This document shows, piece by piece, positions 14,687 to 23,153 of a DNA stretch of 64,000 bases. Each line of letters begins with the position of its first letter. The first letter of the stretch is position 1. Location: contig NZ_CP026121.1 in NCBI RefSeq assembly GCF_003330845.1, forward strand, positions 6,243,501 to 6,307,500, read 5' to 3'. Below the pieces are notes generated by a model, which saw only the letters and a list, made by a program, of their open reading frames with translations, was not told the origin of the DNA and searched no databases. The position numbers and the translations under genes were made by a program. The DNA is from Streptomyces sp. Go-475. GTDB taxonomy: Bacteria; Actinomycetota; Actinomycetes; Streptomycetales; Streptomycetaceae.

Positions 14687-16324
14687 GTGGACAGTCAGCA
14701 CTGGCGCGCCGTCATCACGGCGGCGCAGTCCGGCGACCGGCAGGCGCTGGACGAGCTGGTCGCGGGCTGGCTGCCGCTGGTCTACAACATCGTGGGCCGG
14801 GCCCTGAACGGCCACGCCGACGTCGACGACGTCGTCCAGGAGACCATGCTGCGCGCGGTCGGCAACCTCGGCTCGCTGCGCGACCCGGACAGCTTCCGGT
14901 CCTGGCTGGTGGCGATCGCCATGCGGCAGATCCGGGACCGGGCCCGGCGCCGGACGGCGGATCGGCTTCAGGAGGCACCGGCCGCCGACTTCGCCGAACT
15001 GACCGTGCTGCGGCTCCAGCTGGAGGGGCAGCGGCGCGAGGTCGCCGAGGCGGTGCGGTGGCTGGACGACGAGGACCGGCAGCTGCTGTCGCTGTGGTGG
15101 CTGGAGGTCGCCGGCGAACTGACCCGGCGCGAGCTGGCGGACGCCGTCGGCATCACCCGGCAGCACGCCGCCGTGCGCGTCCAGCGGATGAAGGAGCGCC
15201 TGGAGACCTCCCGCGGCATCGTCCGCGCCCTGGACGGCGCCTGCCCCGACCTGCGCGAGCTGACCGGCCGCTGGGACGGCAGGCCCGACTCGGTGTGGCG
15301 CAAGCGGCTCGCCCGGCACATCCGCGGCTGCGGCTACTGCGGCGACACCCGCGAGTCCGTCGTACCGGCGGAACGCCTCCTCGTCGGCATCGCCCTGGTC
15401 CCGCTGCCGGCCGGGTTCACACTGTCGCTCGCCTTCGGCGGGAAGACGGCCGCGGCCGCCACGTCCGCCGGCTGGTCCGCCAAGCTGCTGGGCGCGCTCA
15501 CCAAGCCGGCCGTCGCGATGACGGCGGGCGCGACGATCGTCGCGGGCGGCGCCTACGTCGTCACCCAGCCGCCGGACGCCCCGCCGCCCCGGGCCGCGGT
15601 CACCCCCACGGCGACGGCCACCACCCCCGGACCGCCATCGCCCTCCGCGCCGCCCAGCGCCGAGCCCTCGCCGTCGCCGTCCACGAAGGCCGACCTCTAC
15701 GGCACGGTCGTCGACGCCGTCGACCGCGCCCCCGCCCCGGACGCCCGGCCCGCCGCGCTGCCGCGCCGCCCCGAGTCCGGCCTCACCAGCACCGGCGGAC
15801 CGAAGGCGGTCATGCAGCACCGCGGCGACAGCGTGACGTTCACCGGGCAGGGCTATGTCCTGGTCCGCTGGCAGATCTCGCCGAAGTCCCGGCCGGGCGC
15901 GCTGGTCATGCCCAGCTGGACCGGCCTGAAGGGCAAGCTGTTCCACGTGGCGTCCGGCGGCTGGCGCCGGATGGACGATCCGCTGCCCGGCGCCCCGAAC
16001 GGCTACGCCACCGGCATGGGCGGCCCGGACATCGGCTGGGCCGTCCTGCCGCCCGGCACCCAGCAGATGTGGCAGAACGAGTACTTCTACCTCGACGGCA
16101 CCGTCACCCTCACCCAGAACGAACGGGGCTGCGACTACGGCCTCGCCGTCTTCCCGTCGAGCTGGGAGGCCGTGGACAAGGACATCAACGAAGGTCCCGA
16201 CCAGGGCGCGATCCGCTACGGCCTCGTCCGCGACACCGGCACGGACAGCGCGCCGGTGCCGCAGTACGTCACGCGCGCGACCCCGGCCGATCCGGCGACG
16301 GTGCCGCAGCGCTCGCGCGTGTAG
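14687..16324 (+). CDS. ECF-like sigma factor fused to zinc anti-sigma-like, transmembrane and extracytoplasmic domains
   Basis: 545-residue fusion. Residues 1-95 are sigma region 2 (VDDVVQETMLRAVGNL) and about 115-175 region 4 (ELADAVGITRQHAAVRVQRM). Next is a ZAS-like motif: C186, H211, C215, C218, with the RsrA-like spacing H-x3-C-x2-C. A hydrophobic region (230-252) and a clearer membrane segment (274-293) follow. A Pro/Ser/Thr linker then leads to an outside domain of about 200 residues. Such a protein could sense at the surface and hold its own sigma domain at the membrane. GTG 14687 (GAGAGGG upstream) is preferred over GTG 14648 because the predicted transcript starts after the latter. 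Its 3' end overlaps the convergent GDPD gene by 56 bases. Confidence 0.82.
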   Translation: MDSQHWRAVITAAQSGDRQALDELVAGWLPLVYNIVGRALNGHADVDDVVQETMLRAVGNLGSLRDPDSFRSWLVAIAMRQIRDRARRRTADRLQEAPAADFAELTVLRLQLEGQRREVAEAVRWLDDEDRQLLSLWWLEVAGELTRRELADAVGITRQHAAVRVQRMKERLETSRGIVRALDGACPDLRELTGRWDGRPDSVWRKRLARHIRGCGYCGDTRESVVPAERLLVGIALVPLPAGFTLSLAFGGKTAAAATSAGWSAKLLGALTKPAVAMTAGATIVAGGAYVVTQPPDAPPPRAAVTPTATATTPGPPSPSAPPSAEPSPSPSTKADLYGTVVDAVDRAPAPDARPAALPRRPESGLTSTGGPKAVMQHRGDSVTFTGQGYVLVRWQISPKSRPGALVMPSWTGLKGKLFHVASGGWRRMDDPLPGAPNGYATGMGGPDIGWAVLPPGTQQMWQNEYFYLDGTVTLTQNERGCDYGLAVFPSSWEAVDKDINEGPDQGAIRYGLVRDTGTDSAPVPQYVTRATPADPATVPQRSRV

Positions 16325-17033
16325 CGCACAGCACGTCGACGCGGTTGGTCGTGATCGAGTCCACCCCCGCGGCCAGCAGACGCCGCATGGAGCGGCGCGT
16401 GTCGGGGGTCCAGACCGACAGCAGGTAGCCGTCGGCGTGGACCCGGTCGGCGAGCGGCCGGTCCACCAGGGAGAAGCGGTAGTTCAGCCAGCGCGGGCGG
16501 ATCGCCTCCAGCAGCACGGGCCGCGGCGGCGCCAGCGTCGTCCAGGTGAGGGCGATCTCGGCGTCCGGGTCCGCCGCGCGCACGGCGAGCATGGCGTCGG
16601 CGCCCGCGCAGTAGTAGACGCGGTCCGCCGCCGAGGCCTCCCCGACGGCGTCCATGACCCGGCGCACCGCCCGCACGTCGGGCGAGCCGGGCAGGTCGAT
16701 CATCACCCGGTGCCCGTCGGTCGCGGCCAGCGCCTCCGTCAGGGTCGGCACCCCGCCGCCGGTCAGCCCGCGCACCTCGTCGTAGGAGAGCGCGAGCACC
16801 GGCCGCTCGTGCTCCCAGAGCCGCTTGAGCGTCGCGTCGTGCAGCAGCACCGGCACGCCGTCCCGGGTGAGCCGTACGTCGATCTCCACCGCGTCCGCGC
16901 CCCGGCCGAGCGCGGACCTGAGCGAGGCCACGGTGTTCTCCCGGACGCGGTAGGGGTCGCCCCGGTGGGCCACGGCGGTCACGGCCCGCGCGGGACGCCG
17001 TGCCTGTCCGGGGCGCTGTGCGGAGGACGTCAC
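16269..17033 (-). CDS. Glycerophosphodiester phosphodiesterase family protein
   Basis: A 254-residue TIM-barrel GDPD. VAHRGDPYRVRENT gives the catalytic His-Arg and a metal Glu, and EIDVRLTRDGVPVLLHD gives the second metal site and the second His. The C-terminal VDSITTNRVDVL is the usual closing strand. It would hydrolyse glycerophosphodiesters to glycerol-3-phosphate and an alcohol. No signal peptide is seen, so a cytoplasmic location is likely. The start GTG overlaps the stop of the deaminase by four bases (GTGA), so the two are translationally coupled. Confidence 0.85.
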   Translation of the reverse strand: MTSSAQRPGQARRPARAVTAVAHRGDPYRVRENTVASLRSALGRGADAVEIDVRLTRDGVPVLLHDATLKRLWEHERPVLALSYDEVRGLTGGGVPTLTEALAATDGHRVMIDLPGSPDVRAVRRVMDAVGEASAADRVYYCAGADAMLAVRAADPDAEIALTWTTLAPPRPVLLEAIRPRWLNYRFSLVDRPLADRVHADGYLLSVWTPDTRRSMRRLLAAGVDSITTNRVDVLCATRASAAAPSPDRPGSRA

Positions 17034-18091
17034 CGGTCGAGCCACCCCGCGGTGTACGTGTCGATCTCGCCCTTGATCCTGGTCTTGCCGGCGTCGTCCA
17101 GGAAGGACACCTCGACGGCGTTCTTCGCCAGGTCGGCCAGGCCCCGCTCGTCGAGGCCGAGGAGCCGGGCGGCGACCGCGTACTCGTTCTCCAGGTCGGT
17201 GCCGAACATCGGCGGGTCGTCGGAGTTGATCGTGACGACGACCCCGGCCCGCACGAACTCCTTGATCGGGTGCTCGTCGAGGGTGCGGACCGCGCGCGTG
17301 GCGATGTTGGAGGTCGGGCACACCTCCAGCGGGATCCGGTGCTCGGCGAGGTGCGCGAGCAGCTTCGGGTCCTGCGCGGAGCTGGTGCCGTGCCCGATGC
17401 GCTCGGCCCGCAGGTGCGTCAGCGCGTCCCAGACGGTCTCCGGGCCGGTGGTCTCGCCGGCGTGCGGCACGGAGTGCAGCCCGGCCGCGATCGCCCGGTC
17501 GAAGTAGGGCTTGAACTGCGGCCGGGGCACGCCGACCTCCGGACCGCCCAGCCCGAAGGAGACCAGGCCCTCCGGGCGCAGCCGGTCGTCGGTGGCGAGC
17601 CGGGTCGTCTCCTCGGCGGCCTCCAGGCCGGCCTCGCCGGGGATGTCGAAGCACCAGCGCAGCACCGTCCCGAACTCGGCCTCGGCCGCCTTGCGGGCGT
17701 CCTCGATCGCGTCCATGAAGGCCCGCTCGTCGATGCCGCGACGCGTGGACGAGAACGGCGTGATGGTCAGCTCGGCGTACCGCACCTGCTGCCGGGCCAG
17801 GTCCCGGGCCACCTCGTAGGTCAGCAGCCGGACGTCCTCCGGGGTGCGGATCAGGTCGACGACGGACAGGTACACGTCGATGAAGTGCGCGAAGTCGGTG
17901 AACGTGAAGTAGTCGACCAGGGCCGCGGGGTCGGCCGGCACCTTCGAGTCGGGGTGCCGGGCGGCCAGCTCGGACACGATCCGGGGGGAGGCGGAGCCCA
18001 CGTGGTGCACGTGCAGTTCGGCCTTGGGCAGTCCGGCGATGAACGCCTTCAGGTCGCGCGGGGCCTGAGGGTCGACGAGATGCTCGGTCAA
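17030..18091 (-). CDS. Adenosine deaminase family protein, candidate aminodeoxyfutalosine deaminase
   Basis: A 353-residue amidohydrolase of the adenosine deaminase family. Metal-site HxH lies in KAELHVHHVGSAS, the third His in HSVPHAGETTGPETVW with the catalytic Glu, and the final Asp in INSDDPPMFGT. Classical enzymes read HVHLEG(T/S) in the first motif; this one reads HVHHVGSAS. ADA-like enzymes of this branch in Streptomyces and relatives deaminate 6-aminodeoxyfutalosine in menaquinone synthesis, so that role is at least as likely as adenosine salvage. TTG 18091 is chosen because GGGGAGGAA lies just upstream; the longer frame to 18499 is low complexity. Confidence 0.8.
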   Translation of the reverse strand: MTEHLVDPQAPRDLKAFIAGLPKAELHVHHVGSASPRIVSELAARHPDSKVPADPAALVDYFTFTDFAHFIDVYLSVVDLIRTPEDVRLLTYEVARDLARQQVRYAELTITPFSSTRRGIDERAFMDAIEDARKAAEAEFGTVLRWCFDIPGEAGLEAAEETTRLATDDRLRPEGLVSFGLGGPEVGVPRPQFKPYFDRAIAAGLHSVPHAGETTGPETVWDALTHLRAERIGHGTSSAQDPKLLAHLAEHRIPLEVCPTSNIATRAVRTLDEHPIKEFVRAGVVVTINSDDPPMFGTDLENEYAVAARLLGLDERGLADLAKNAVEVSFLDDAGKTRIKGEIDTYTAGWLDR

Positions 18092-18305
18092 GGGTTCCTC
18101 CCCGGAACGGCGCCCCGGCCGGAGCGTGGCTCGGGCGGGCGCGGGTGATCGGCTGATCGATGACTCGGGCTTCATCCTAGGCCGTGGTGCGGCGCCCCCC
18201 AGGGGCGCGGGGAACCGCGCGACCGGCCCCCGCGCACCCGCACTGCGACCCGCGTCGCAGCGCCCCGTAGCATGGCGGCACGATCGACCCAGGGGGGATG
18301 CACAG

Positions 18306-18953
18306 ATGACGGACCCGACGCAGCCCGGCGCAGGCGGCGGCCACGACCCGTGGGCGCCCCCGGAGAACAAGCCGTCGCTCGACAAGGACCAGCCGCCCAC
18401 CCAAGGGCCGCCGTCCTCCGTGCACGACCAGGCCACGGTCACCTCGATGCCGAGCGCGGGCTTCACCCCGCCCACCGGCACGCCCCAGTTCGACGGCACG
18501 GGCGCCGGGGCGGTCCCACCCCCGCCGGTCGCCCCCGGCGGCTACGGCTACCCCGGCTACCCCCAGGGCGGGACCGGCTACCAGGCCGGGGCCGGCTACG
18601 GCTGGCCCGGTATGCAGCCGGCCCCGCAGAACGGCATGGGCATAGCGGCGATGGTGCTCGGCATCATCTCCTGCACGCTGTTCTGCCTCTACGGCGTGGT
18701 CTCCCTGGTCACCGGCATCCTCGCCGTCGTCTTCGGCATCAAGGGCCGCAAGCGCGCCGAGGCCGGGGTGGCCACGAACCACGGCCAGGCCCAGGCGGGT
18801 CTGATCATGGGCATCATCGGGATCATCCTCGGCATCACCGTGATCGTCCTGATCGCGGTCGGCATCACGGCCGCCATCAACAGCGACGACTCGTACGACA
18901 GCGACCCCTACGGCGCCCACGCCCCGATCGCCACCGCCCCGTACCACCGCTGA
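18306..18953 (+). CDS. DUF4190 membrane protein
   Basis: A 215-residue protein. The N-terminal 110 residues are a Pro/Gly/Tyr-rich disordered tail with PGYPQGG-like repeats. A DUF4190 unit with two hydrophobic helices follows (about 112-140 and 158-185) and the tail is short and acidic. Function is unknown. ATG 18306 follows a GGGGGGA site. It forms a tandem pair with the next gene, which has the same architecture, pointing to local duplication. Confidence 0.8.
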   Translation: MTDPTQPGAGGGHDPWAPPENKPSLDKDQPPTQGPPSSVHDQATVTSMPSAGFTPPTGTPQFDGTGAGAVPPPPVAPGGYGYPGYPQGGTGYQAGAGYGWPGMQPAPQNGMGIAAMVLGIISCTLFCLYGVVSLVTGILAVVFGIKGRKRAEAGVATNHGQAQAGLIMGIIGIILGITVIVLIAVGITAAINSDDSYDSDPYGAHAPIATAPYHR

Positions 18954-19021
18954 AACTCCCGTACAACGGGGCGAACTTGGCCACTACGATTCCCTGGTCT
19001 GACAACGAGGGGAGATCGTCC

Positions 19022-19471
19022 ATGTCCAACACCAGTCCCGCGCCCGGTGGGTTCGGGCCGCCGTCCCAGCCCCCGCAGCAGCCGGCTCCCGGCTACGGCT
19101 ACCCGCAGCAGTCCGGCCCGGGCTACGGCTACCCCCAGGGCGGCCCGGGCTACCCGGCCGCGCCGCCCGCGGGCTACCCCCAGGCCCCCGGCTACGGGAT
19201 GCCTCCGCAGCCGAGCAACGGCATGGGAACCACGGGGCTGGTGCTGGGCATCATCGGCGTGGTGTGCAGCGTGACCTTCCTGCTGTGGTTCTTCGGCGTG
19301 GTCCTGGGCATCCTGGCGATCATCTTCGGCGCCATCGGCCGCGGCAAGGCCACCAACAAGGGCGCGGCGACCGCCGGCCTGGTCTGCGGCATCATCGCCA
19401 CCGTGATCCTGCCGCTGCTGGGCTTCCTGCTGTTCGCCAGCATCATGGGTGGGCTCGGCGCGGCTGCCTGA
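19022..19471 (+). CDS. DUF4190 membrane protein, paralogue of the preceding gene
   Basis: A 149-residue protein with a Tyr/Gly/Pro/Gln-rich N-terminus (PGYGYPQ units) of about 65 residues and two hydrophobic helices (about 70-98 and 117-143). GAGGGGAG precedes the ATG. The intergenic stretch from the upstream paralogue is 68 bases. It is shorter than its neighbour but has the same plan. Function unknown; the tail may bind other envelope proteins. Confidence 0.8.
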   Translation: MSNTSPAPGGFGPPSQPPQQPAPGYGYPQQSGPGYGYPQGGPGYPAAPPAGYPQAPGYGMPPQPSNGMGTTGLVLGIIGVVCSVTFLLWFFGVVLGILAIIFGAIGRGKATNKGAATAGLVCGIIATVILPLLGFLLFASIMGGLGAAA

Positions 19472-19476
19472 GCGAA

Positions 19477-19521
19477 GCCCCACGGAGGGGCCGGTTCCGG
19501 GGGCCGGCCCTTCCGTGGGGC
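19477..19521. terminator. Terminator between DUF4190 gene and NADAR gene
   Basis: 18-base arms with one mismatch (GCCCCACGGAGGGGCCGG and the strand at 19504-19521), placed between convergent coding ends at 19471 and 19545. Confidence 0.8.
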
Positions 19522-19544
19522 GGTCCCGGGGGCCGGCCCCTCGC

Positions 19545-20114
19545 TCACGTCCTGCGCAGCCGCTCCCGCGCCTCCATCAGCGCGAACCCCAGCAGGTTCG
19601 GCCCCCGCCACCGCTCCGGGTCCCTGGCCGCCTCGTCGCCCGCGGCCAGCCCGATGCCCCACACGCGGTCCACGGGGCTCGCCTCGACCAGCACGCGGTC
19701 GCCGGTGTTCAGCAGGAACTCCCGCAGGTCCGGATGGGCGCCGAACTTGTGGAGGGAACCCTCCACGACGATCCGGAACCGCTCCCGCGCCCATATCGCC
19801 TCGTCGAACCCGCGTACCAGCCGCCCGGCCTTCTTCGCCGCGGCGGGAGGCCCGGCCGCCAGCACGGCACGCTCGGCCGCCGCGTCCTCGAAGAGCCGGG
19901 CCTTGCCGGCCATCATCCAGTGCTCGGCCGTCGCGTACTCCACGCCGTCCACCGTGAACGGCGACGGCCACCACTGGCTCAGACAGCTCGGCCCGATCCG
20001 GCCGTCGGGCCGCGGCCGGTGCCCCCAGAAGTGCAGATACTCGACCTTGGCGCCGGCGCGGACCGCCCTGATCAGGGCCTCCCGCGAACCGACCGCCCCC
20101 GTGATCTTCTCCAT
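19545..20114 (-). CDS. NADAR family protein
   Basis: A 189-residue protein of the NADAR/YbiA family. It carries YLHFWGHRP, the core TAEHWMMAGKARLF, and RGFDEAIWARERFRIV followed by DRVWGIGL with the catalytic-type acidic and Trp residues. Family members are N-glycosidases acting on riboflavin intermediates or reverse ADP-ribosylation of guanine, so either detoxification or repair is possible. ATG 20114 fits the usual family N-terminus, though no ribosome binding site is visible; the in-frame GTG at 20144 has a better purine stretch and is the alternative. Confidence 0.8.
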   Translation of the reverse strand: MEKITGAVGSREALIRAVRAGAKVEYLHFWGHRPRPDGRIGPSCLSQWWPSPFTVDGVEYATAEHWMMAGKARLFEDAAAERAVLAAGPPAAAKKAGRLVRGFDEAIWARERFRIVVEGSLHKFGAHPDLREFLLNTGDRVLVEASPVDRVWGIGLAAGDEAARDPERWRGPNLLGFALMEARERLRRT

Positions 20115-20209
20115 GCGGGCGAGTCTGGCACGCACCACTGACACAGCGTCCCGCCCTTTCCCGGCGGACTCGCCACCTGGTCGACAGATTCCGTCGCGTA
20201 ACCAAAAAT

Positions 20210-20253
20210 CAACAACGGAATCCCTTGTTGGAGTCCCATCCCTCTGTCAGGAT
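20210..20253 (+). promoter_or_regulatory. Promoter and operator of the aldehyde dehydrogenase-polyamine transport operon
   Basis: TTGTTG (20225-20230), 17 bases, CAGGAT (20248-20253) form a plausible promoter. The -35 is the right arm of CAACAA-N9-TTGTTG (20210-20230). This includes AACAACGGAAT, shared with the AsnC-regulated promoter at 12319-12329. Confidence 0.55.
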
Positions 20254-20314
20254 CGGCACTCAAATCGAGCCTGAGCCACGCCGGCCCCCTCGCGGGGACA
20301 CGGAGGAGAGCGAC

Positions 20315-21850
20315 ATGCACAACCCGGGTACCGCCACCCCGGACCGATTCCCGGCCGAGGAGTGCTTCCAGGAGGGCGCGCAGTACATCGCGGGACGCCT
20401 GACCAGGGGCACCTCCGGCCGTACGCACGCGGTCGTCGACCCGGCGTCGCGCGAGGAGGTCCTGCGCTACGAGCTCGCGGGCGCGGCCGACGTCGACCGG
20501 GCCGTCGCCGCCGCCCGCGAGGCCTTCCCCGGCTGGGCGGGGACCACGCCCGGCGAGCGGTCCGACGCCCTGCACCGGTTCGCCGCGGTCCTGGCCGACC
20601 GGGCCGAGGACTTCGCCCGCGCCGAGTCGCTCCAGTGCGGCAAGCCGCTGAAGCTGAGCCGGGAGTTCGACGTCCCGGGCACCGTCGACAACACCGCCTT
20701 CTTCGCCGGAGCCGCACGGCTGCTGCAGGGGCAGTCCGCCGGTGAGTACTCCGGCGACCACACCTCGTACGTCCGGCGCGAGCCCATCGGGGTCGTCGGG
20801 TCGATCGCGCCCTGGAACTACCCCCTCCAGATGGCCGCCTGGAAGATCCTCCCGGCGATCGCCGCGGGCAACACCATCGTCCTGAAGCCCGCCGAGCTCA
20901 CCCCGCTGACCTCGCTGCTCTTCGGGCAGGCGGCCACGGACGCCGGGATCCCGGACGGCGTGATCAACATCGTCACCGGCACCGGCAAGGAGGCCGGGGA
21001 ACACCTCGTCGGCCACCCCGACGTGGCCATGACCTCCTTCACCGGCTCCACCGCCGTCGGCAAGCGCGTCGCCGAGGTCGCCACCGCCACCGTCAAGCGC
21101 CTGCACCTGGAGCTCGGCGGCAAGGCGCCGTTCGTGGTCTTCGACGACGCCGACCTTGAGGCCGCCGCCCACGGCGCGGTCGCGGGCGCGCTCATCAACA
21201 CCGGGCAGGACTGCACGGCCGCCACGCGCGCGTACGTGCAGCGGCCGCTGTACGAGGAGTTCGTGGCGCGGACCGCCGCGCTCATGGAGACCGTCCGGCT
21301 CGGCGACCCCTTCGCCGCCGGGACCGACCTCGGGCCGCTGATCTCGCACGTCCAGCGCGACCGGGTCGCCGGTTTCGTCGACCGGGCGCGGGCCTACGCG
21401 CGCGTGGTGACCGGCGGTGAGGCACCCGGGGGTGAACTCGCCCAGGGCGCCTACTACCGTCCCACCCTGATCGCCGACGCGCCGCAGGACAGCGAGGTCG
21501 TGCAGTCCGAGATCTTCGGGCCGGTCCTGGTCGTGCTGCCGTTCGACACCGACGACGAGGGGATCGCGCTCGCCAACGACACCCCGTACGGGCTGGCCGC
21601 CTCCGCCTGGAGCCGGGACGTGTACCGGGCCAACCGGGCCACGCGCGAGATCAAGGCCGGCTGCGTATGGGTCAACGACCACATCCCGATCATCAGCGAG
21701 ATGCCGCACGGCGGCTACCGGTCCTCCGGCTACGGCAAAGACATGTCAACGTACTCGTTCGAGGAGTACACCCAGATCAAGCACGTCATGTTCGACAACA
21801 CCGCGGTGGCCGCGAAGGACTGGCACCGCACCGTCTTCGGGGACCGCTAG
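20315..21850 (+). CDS. Aldehyde dehydrogenase of the polyamine operon
   Basis: NAD(P)-dependent enzyme of 511 residues in the betaine/aminobutyraldehyde dehydrogenase group. It has APWNYPLQM and KPAELTPL for the cofactor, LELGGKAP with the general-base Glu, the catalytic Cys in INTGQDCTAATR, and the C-terminal HGGYRSSGYGKDMS. It is clearly paralogous to the dehydrogenase at 12448. GGAGGAG lies 4 bases before ATG 20315. Being first in an operon with a polyamine importer and an FAD oxidase, it probably oxidises the amino-aldehyde released by that oxidase. Confidence 0.87.
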   Translation: MHNPGTATPDRFPAEECFQEGAQYIAGRLTRGTSGRTHAVVDPASREEVLRYELAGAADVDRAVAAAREAFPGWAGTTPGERSDALHRFAAVLADRAEDFARAESLQCGKPLKLSREFDVPGTVDNTAFFAGAARLLQGQSAGEYSGDHTSYVRREPIGVVGSIAPWNYPLQMAAWKILPAIAAGNTIVLKPAELTPLTSLLFGQAATDAGIPDGVINIVTGTGKEAGEHLVGHPDVAMTSFTGSTAVGKRVAEVATATVKRLHLELGGKAPFVVFDDADLEAAAHGAVAGALINTGQDCTAATRAYVQRPLYEEFVARTAALMETVRLGDPFAAGTDLGPLISHVQRDRVAGFVDRARAYARVVTGGEAPGGELAQGAYYRPTLIADAPQDSEVVQSEIFGPVLVVLPFDTDDEGIALANDTPYGLAASAWSRDVYRANRATREIKAGCVWVNDHIPIISEMPHGGYRSSGYGKDMSTYSFEEYTQIKHVMFDNTAVAAKDWHRTVFGDR

Positions 21851-21905
21851 CCGTATCAGGCCGCCTGACCAGCGGCCGCCCACCCTCCGAAAGGGCACCA
21901 CGCGC

Positions 21906-23153
21906 ATGGAGCAGTACGAGCCCGACCGCCTCTCCCCGGCCCAAGTGGCCGCCCGGCGGCGCAGCTTCACCAACGGCAGGGCCGCCCTCACCCGGCGGTC
22001 CCTGCTGCGCGCCTCCGCGGGCGGCGCGCTCGCCGTCGGCGGTCTCGGGAGCTTGAGCGCCTGCGGCATCCCGGCGGCCGGTCAGTCGCAGGGCGGCGTC
22101 TCCGCAGAGGACCGCTCGGCCAAGGAGAAGACCGTGAACTTCTCCAACTGGACCGAGTACATGGACGTCGACGACAGCGGCAAGCACCACCCGACGCTGG
22201 AGCAGTTCACCAGGCGCACCGGCATCAAGGTCAGGTACACCGAGGACATCAACGACAACAACGAGTTCTTCGGCAAGATCAAGCCGCAGCTCGCCGCGGG
22301 CCAGGACACCGGCCGCGACCTGATCGTCCTCACCGACTGGCTGGCCGGGCGGCTCATCCGCCTCGGCTGGGTGCAGAAGCTCGACCCCTCCAACCTGCCG
22401 CACGCCTACGCCAACCTGTCCGCCCAGTTCCGCAGCCCCGACTGGGATCCGGGCCGCGCCTACTCGTACGTCTGGCAGGGCATCTCCACCGTCATCGCGT
22501 ACAACAAGAAGGCCCTCGACGGCGTCGAGGTGAAGTCGATATCCGACCTGCTCGACAACCCCAAGCTGAAGGGGCGCGTCGGCTTCCTGTCGGAGATGCG
22601 CGACAGCGTCGGGATGACGCTGCTCGACATGGGCAAGGACCCGGCGAAGTTCACGGCCGACGACTACGACGCGGCCATCGCCCGCCTGCAGAAGGCCGTC
22701 GACAAGGGCCAGATCCGCCGCTTCACCGGCAACGACTACACCTCGGACCTGACCAGCGGCGACTTCGCGGCCTGCGTCGCCTGGGCCGGGGACGTCGTCC
22801 AGCTCAAGGCGGACAGCCCCGACATCGACTTCCTCATCCCCGACAGCGGCTACATGACGTCCACGGACAACCTGCTGATCCCCAACAAGGCCCGGCACAA
22901 GACGAACGCCGAGCGGCTCATCGACTTCTACTACGAGCCGAAGCCCGCCGCCGAACTCGCCGCGTACATCAACTACGTGTGCCCCGTCGACGGCGTGAAG
23001 GCCGAGCTGGCGAAGATCGACGAGGACGCGGCGAACAACCCGCTGATCATCCCCGACAAGGCCATGGCGGCCAAGTCCCACGCCTTCCGCTCGCTGAGCT
23101 CGAAGGAAGAGACCGAGTTCGAAGAGAAGTTCGCGAAGCTGACGGGGGCGTGA
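21906..23153 (+). CDS. potD: Polyamine ABC transporter substrate-binding lipoprotein
   Basis: A 415-residue PotD/PotF-type binding protein. The Tat signal TRRSLLRASAGGALAVGG is followed by a lipobox (LSAC), so it is exported folded and lipid-anchored. The mature domain begins NFSNWTEYMDVDD, the first strand of spermidine/putrescine binders, and includes EDINDNNEFF and the C-terminal YINYVCPVDGV region. It lies between the aldehyde dehydrogenase (55-base gap) and the ATPase gene, which overlaps its stop. Which polyamine it binds cannot be read. Confidence 0.9.
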   Translation: MEQYEPDRLSPAQVAARRRSFTNGRAALTRRSLLRASAGGALAVGGLGSLSACGIPAAGQSQGGVSAEDRSAKEKTVNFSNWTEYMDVDDSGKHHPTLEQFTRRTGIKVRYTEDINDNNEFFGKIKPQLAAGQDTGRDLIVLTDWLAGRLIRLGWVQKLDPSNLPHAYANLSAQFRSPDWDPGRAYSYVWQGISTVIAYNKKALDGVEVKSISDLLDNPKLKGRVGFLSEMRDSVGMTLLDMGKDPAKFTADDYDAAIARLQKAVDKGQIRRFTGNDYTSDLTSGDFAACVAWAGDVVQLKADSPDIDFLIPDSGYMTSTDNLLIPNKARHKTNAERLIDFYYEPKPAAELAAYINYVCPVDGVKAELAKIDEDAANNPLIIPDKAMAAKSHAFRSLSSKEETEFEEKFAKLTGA

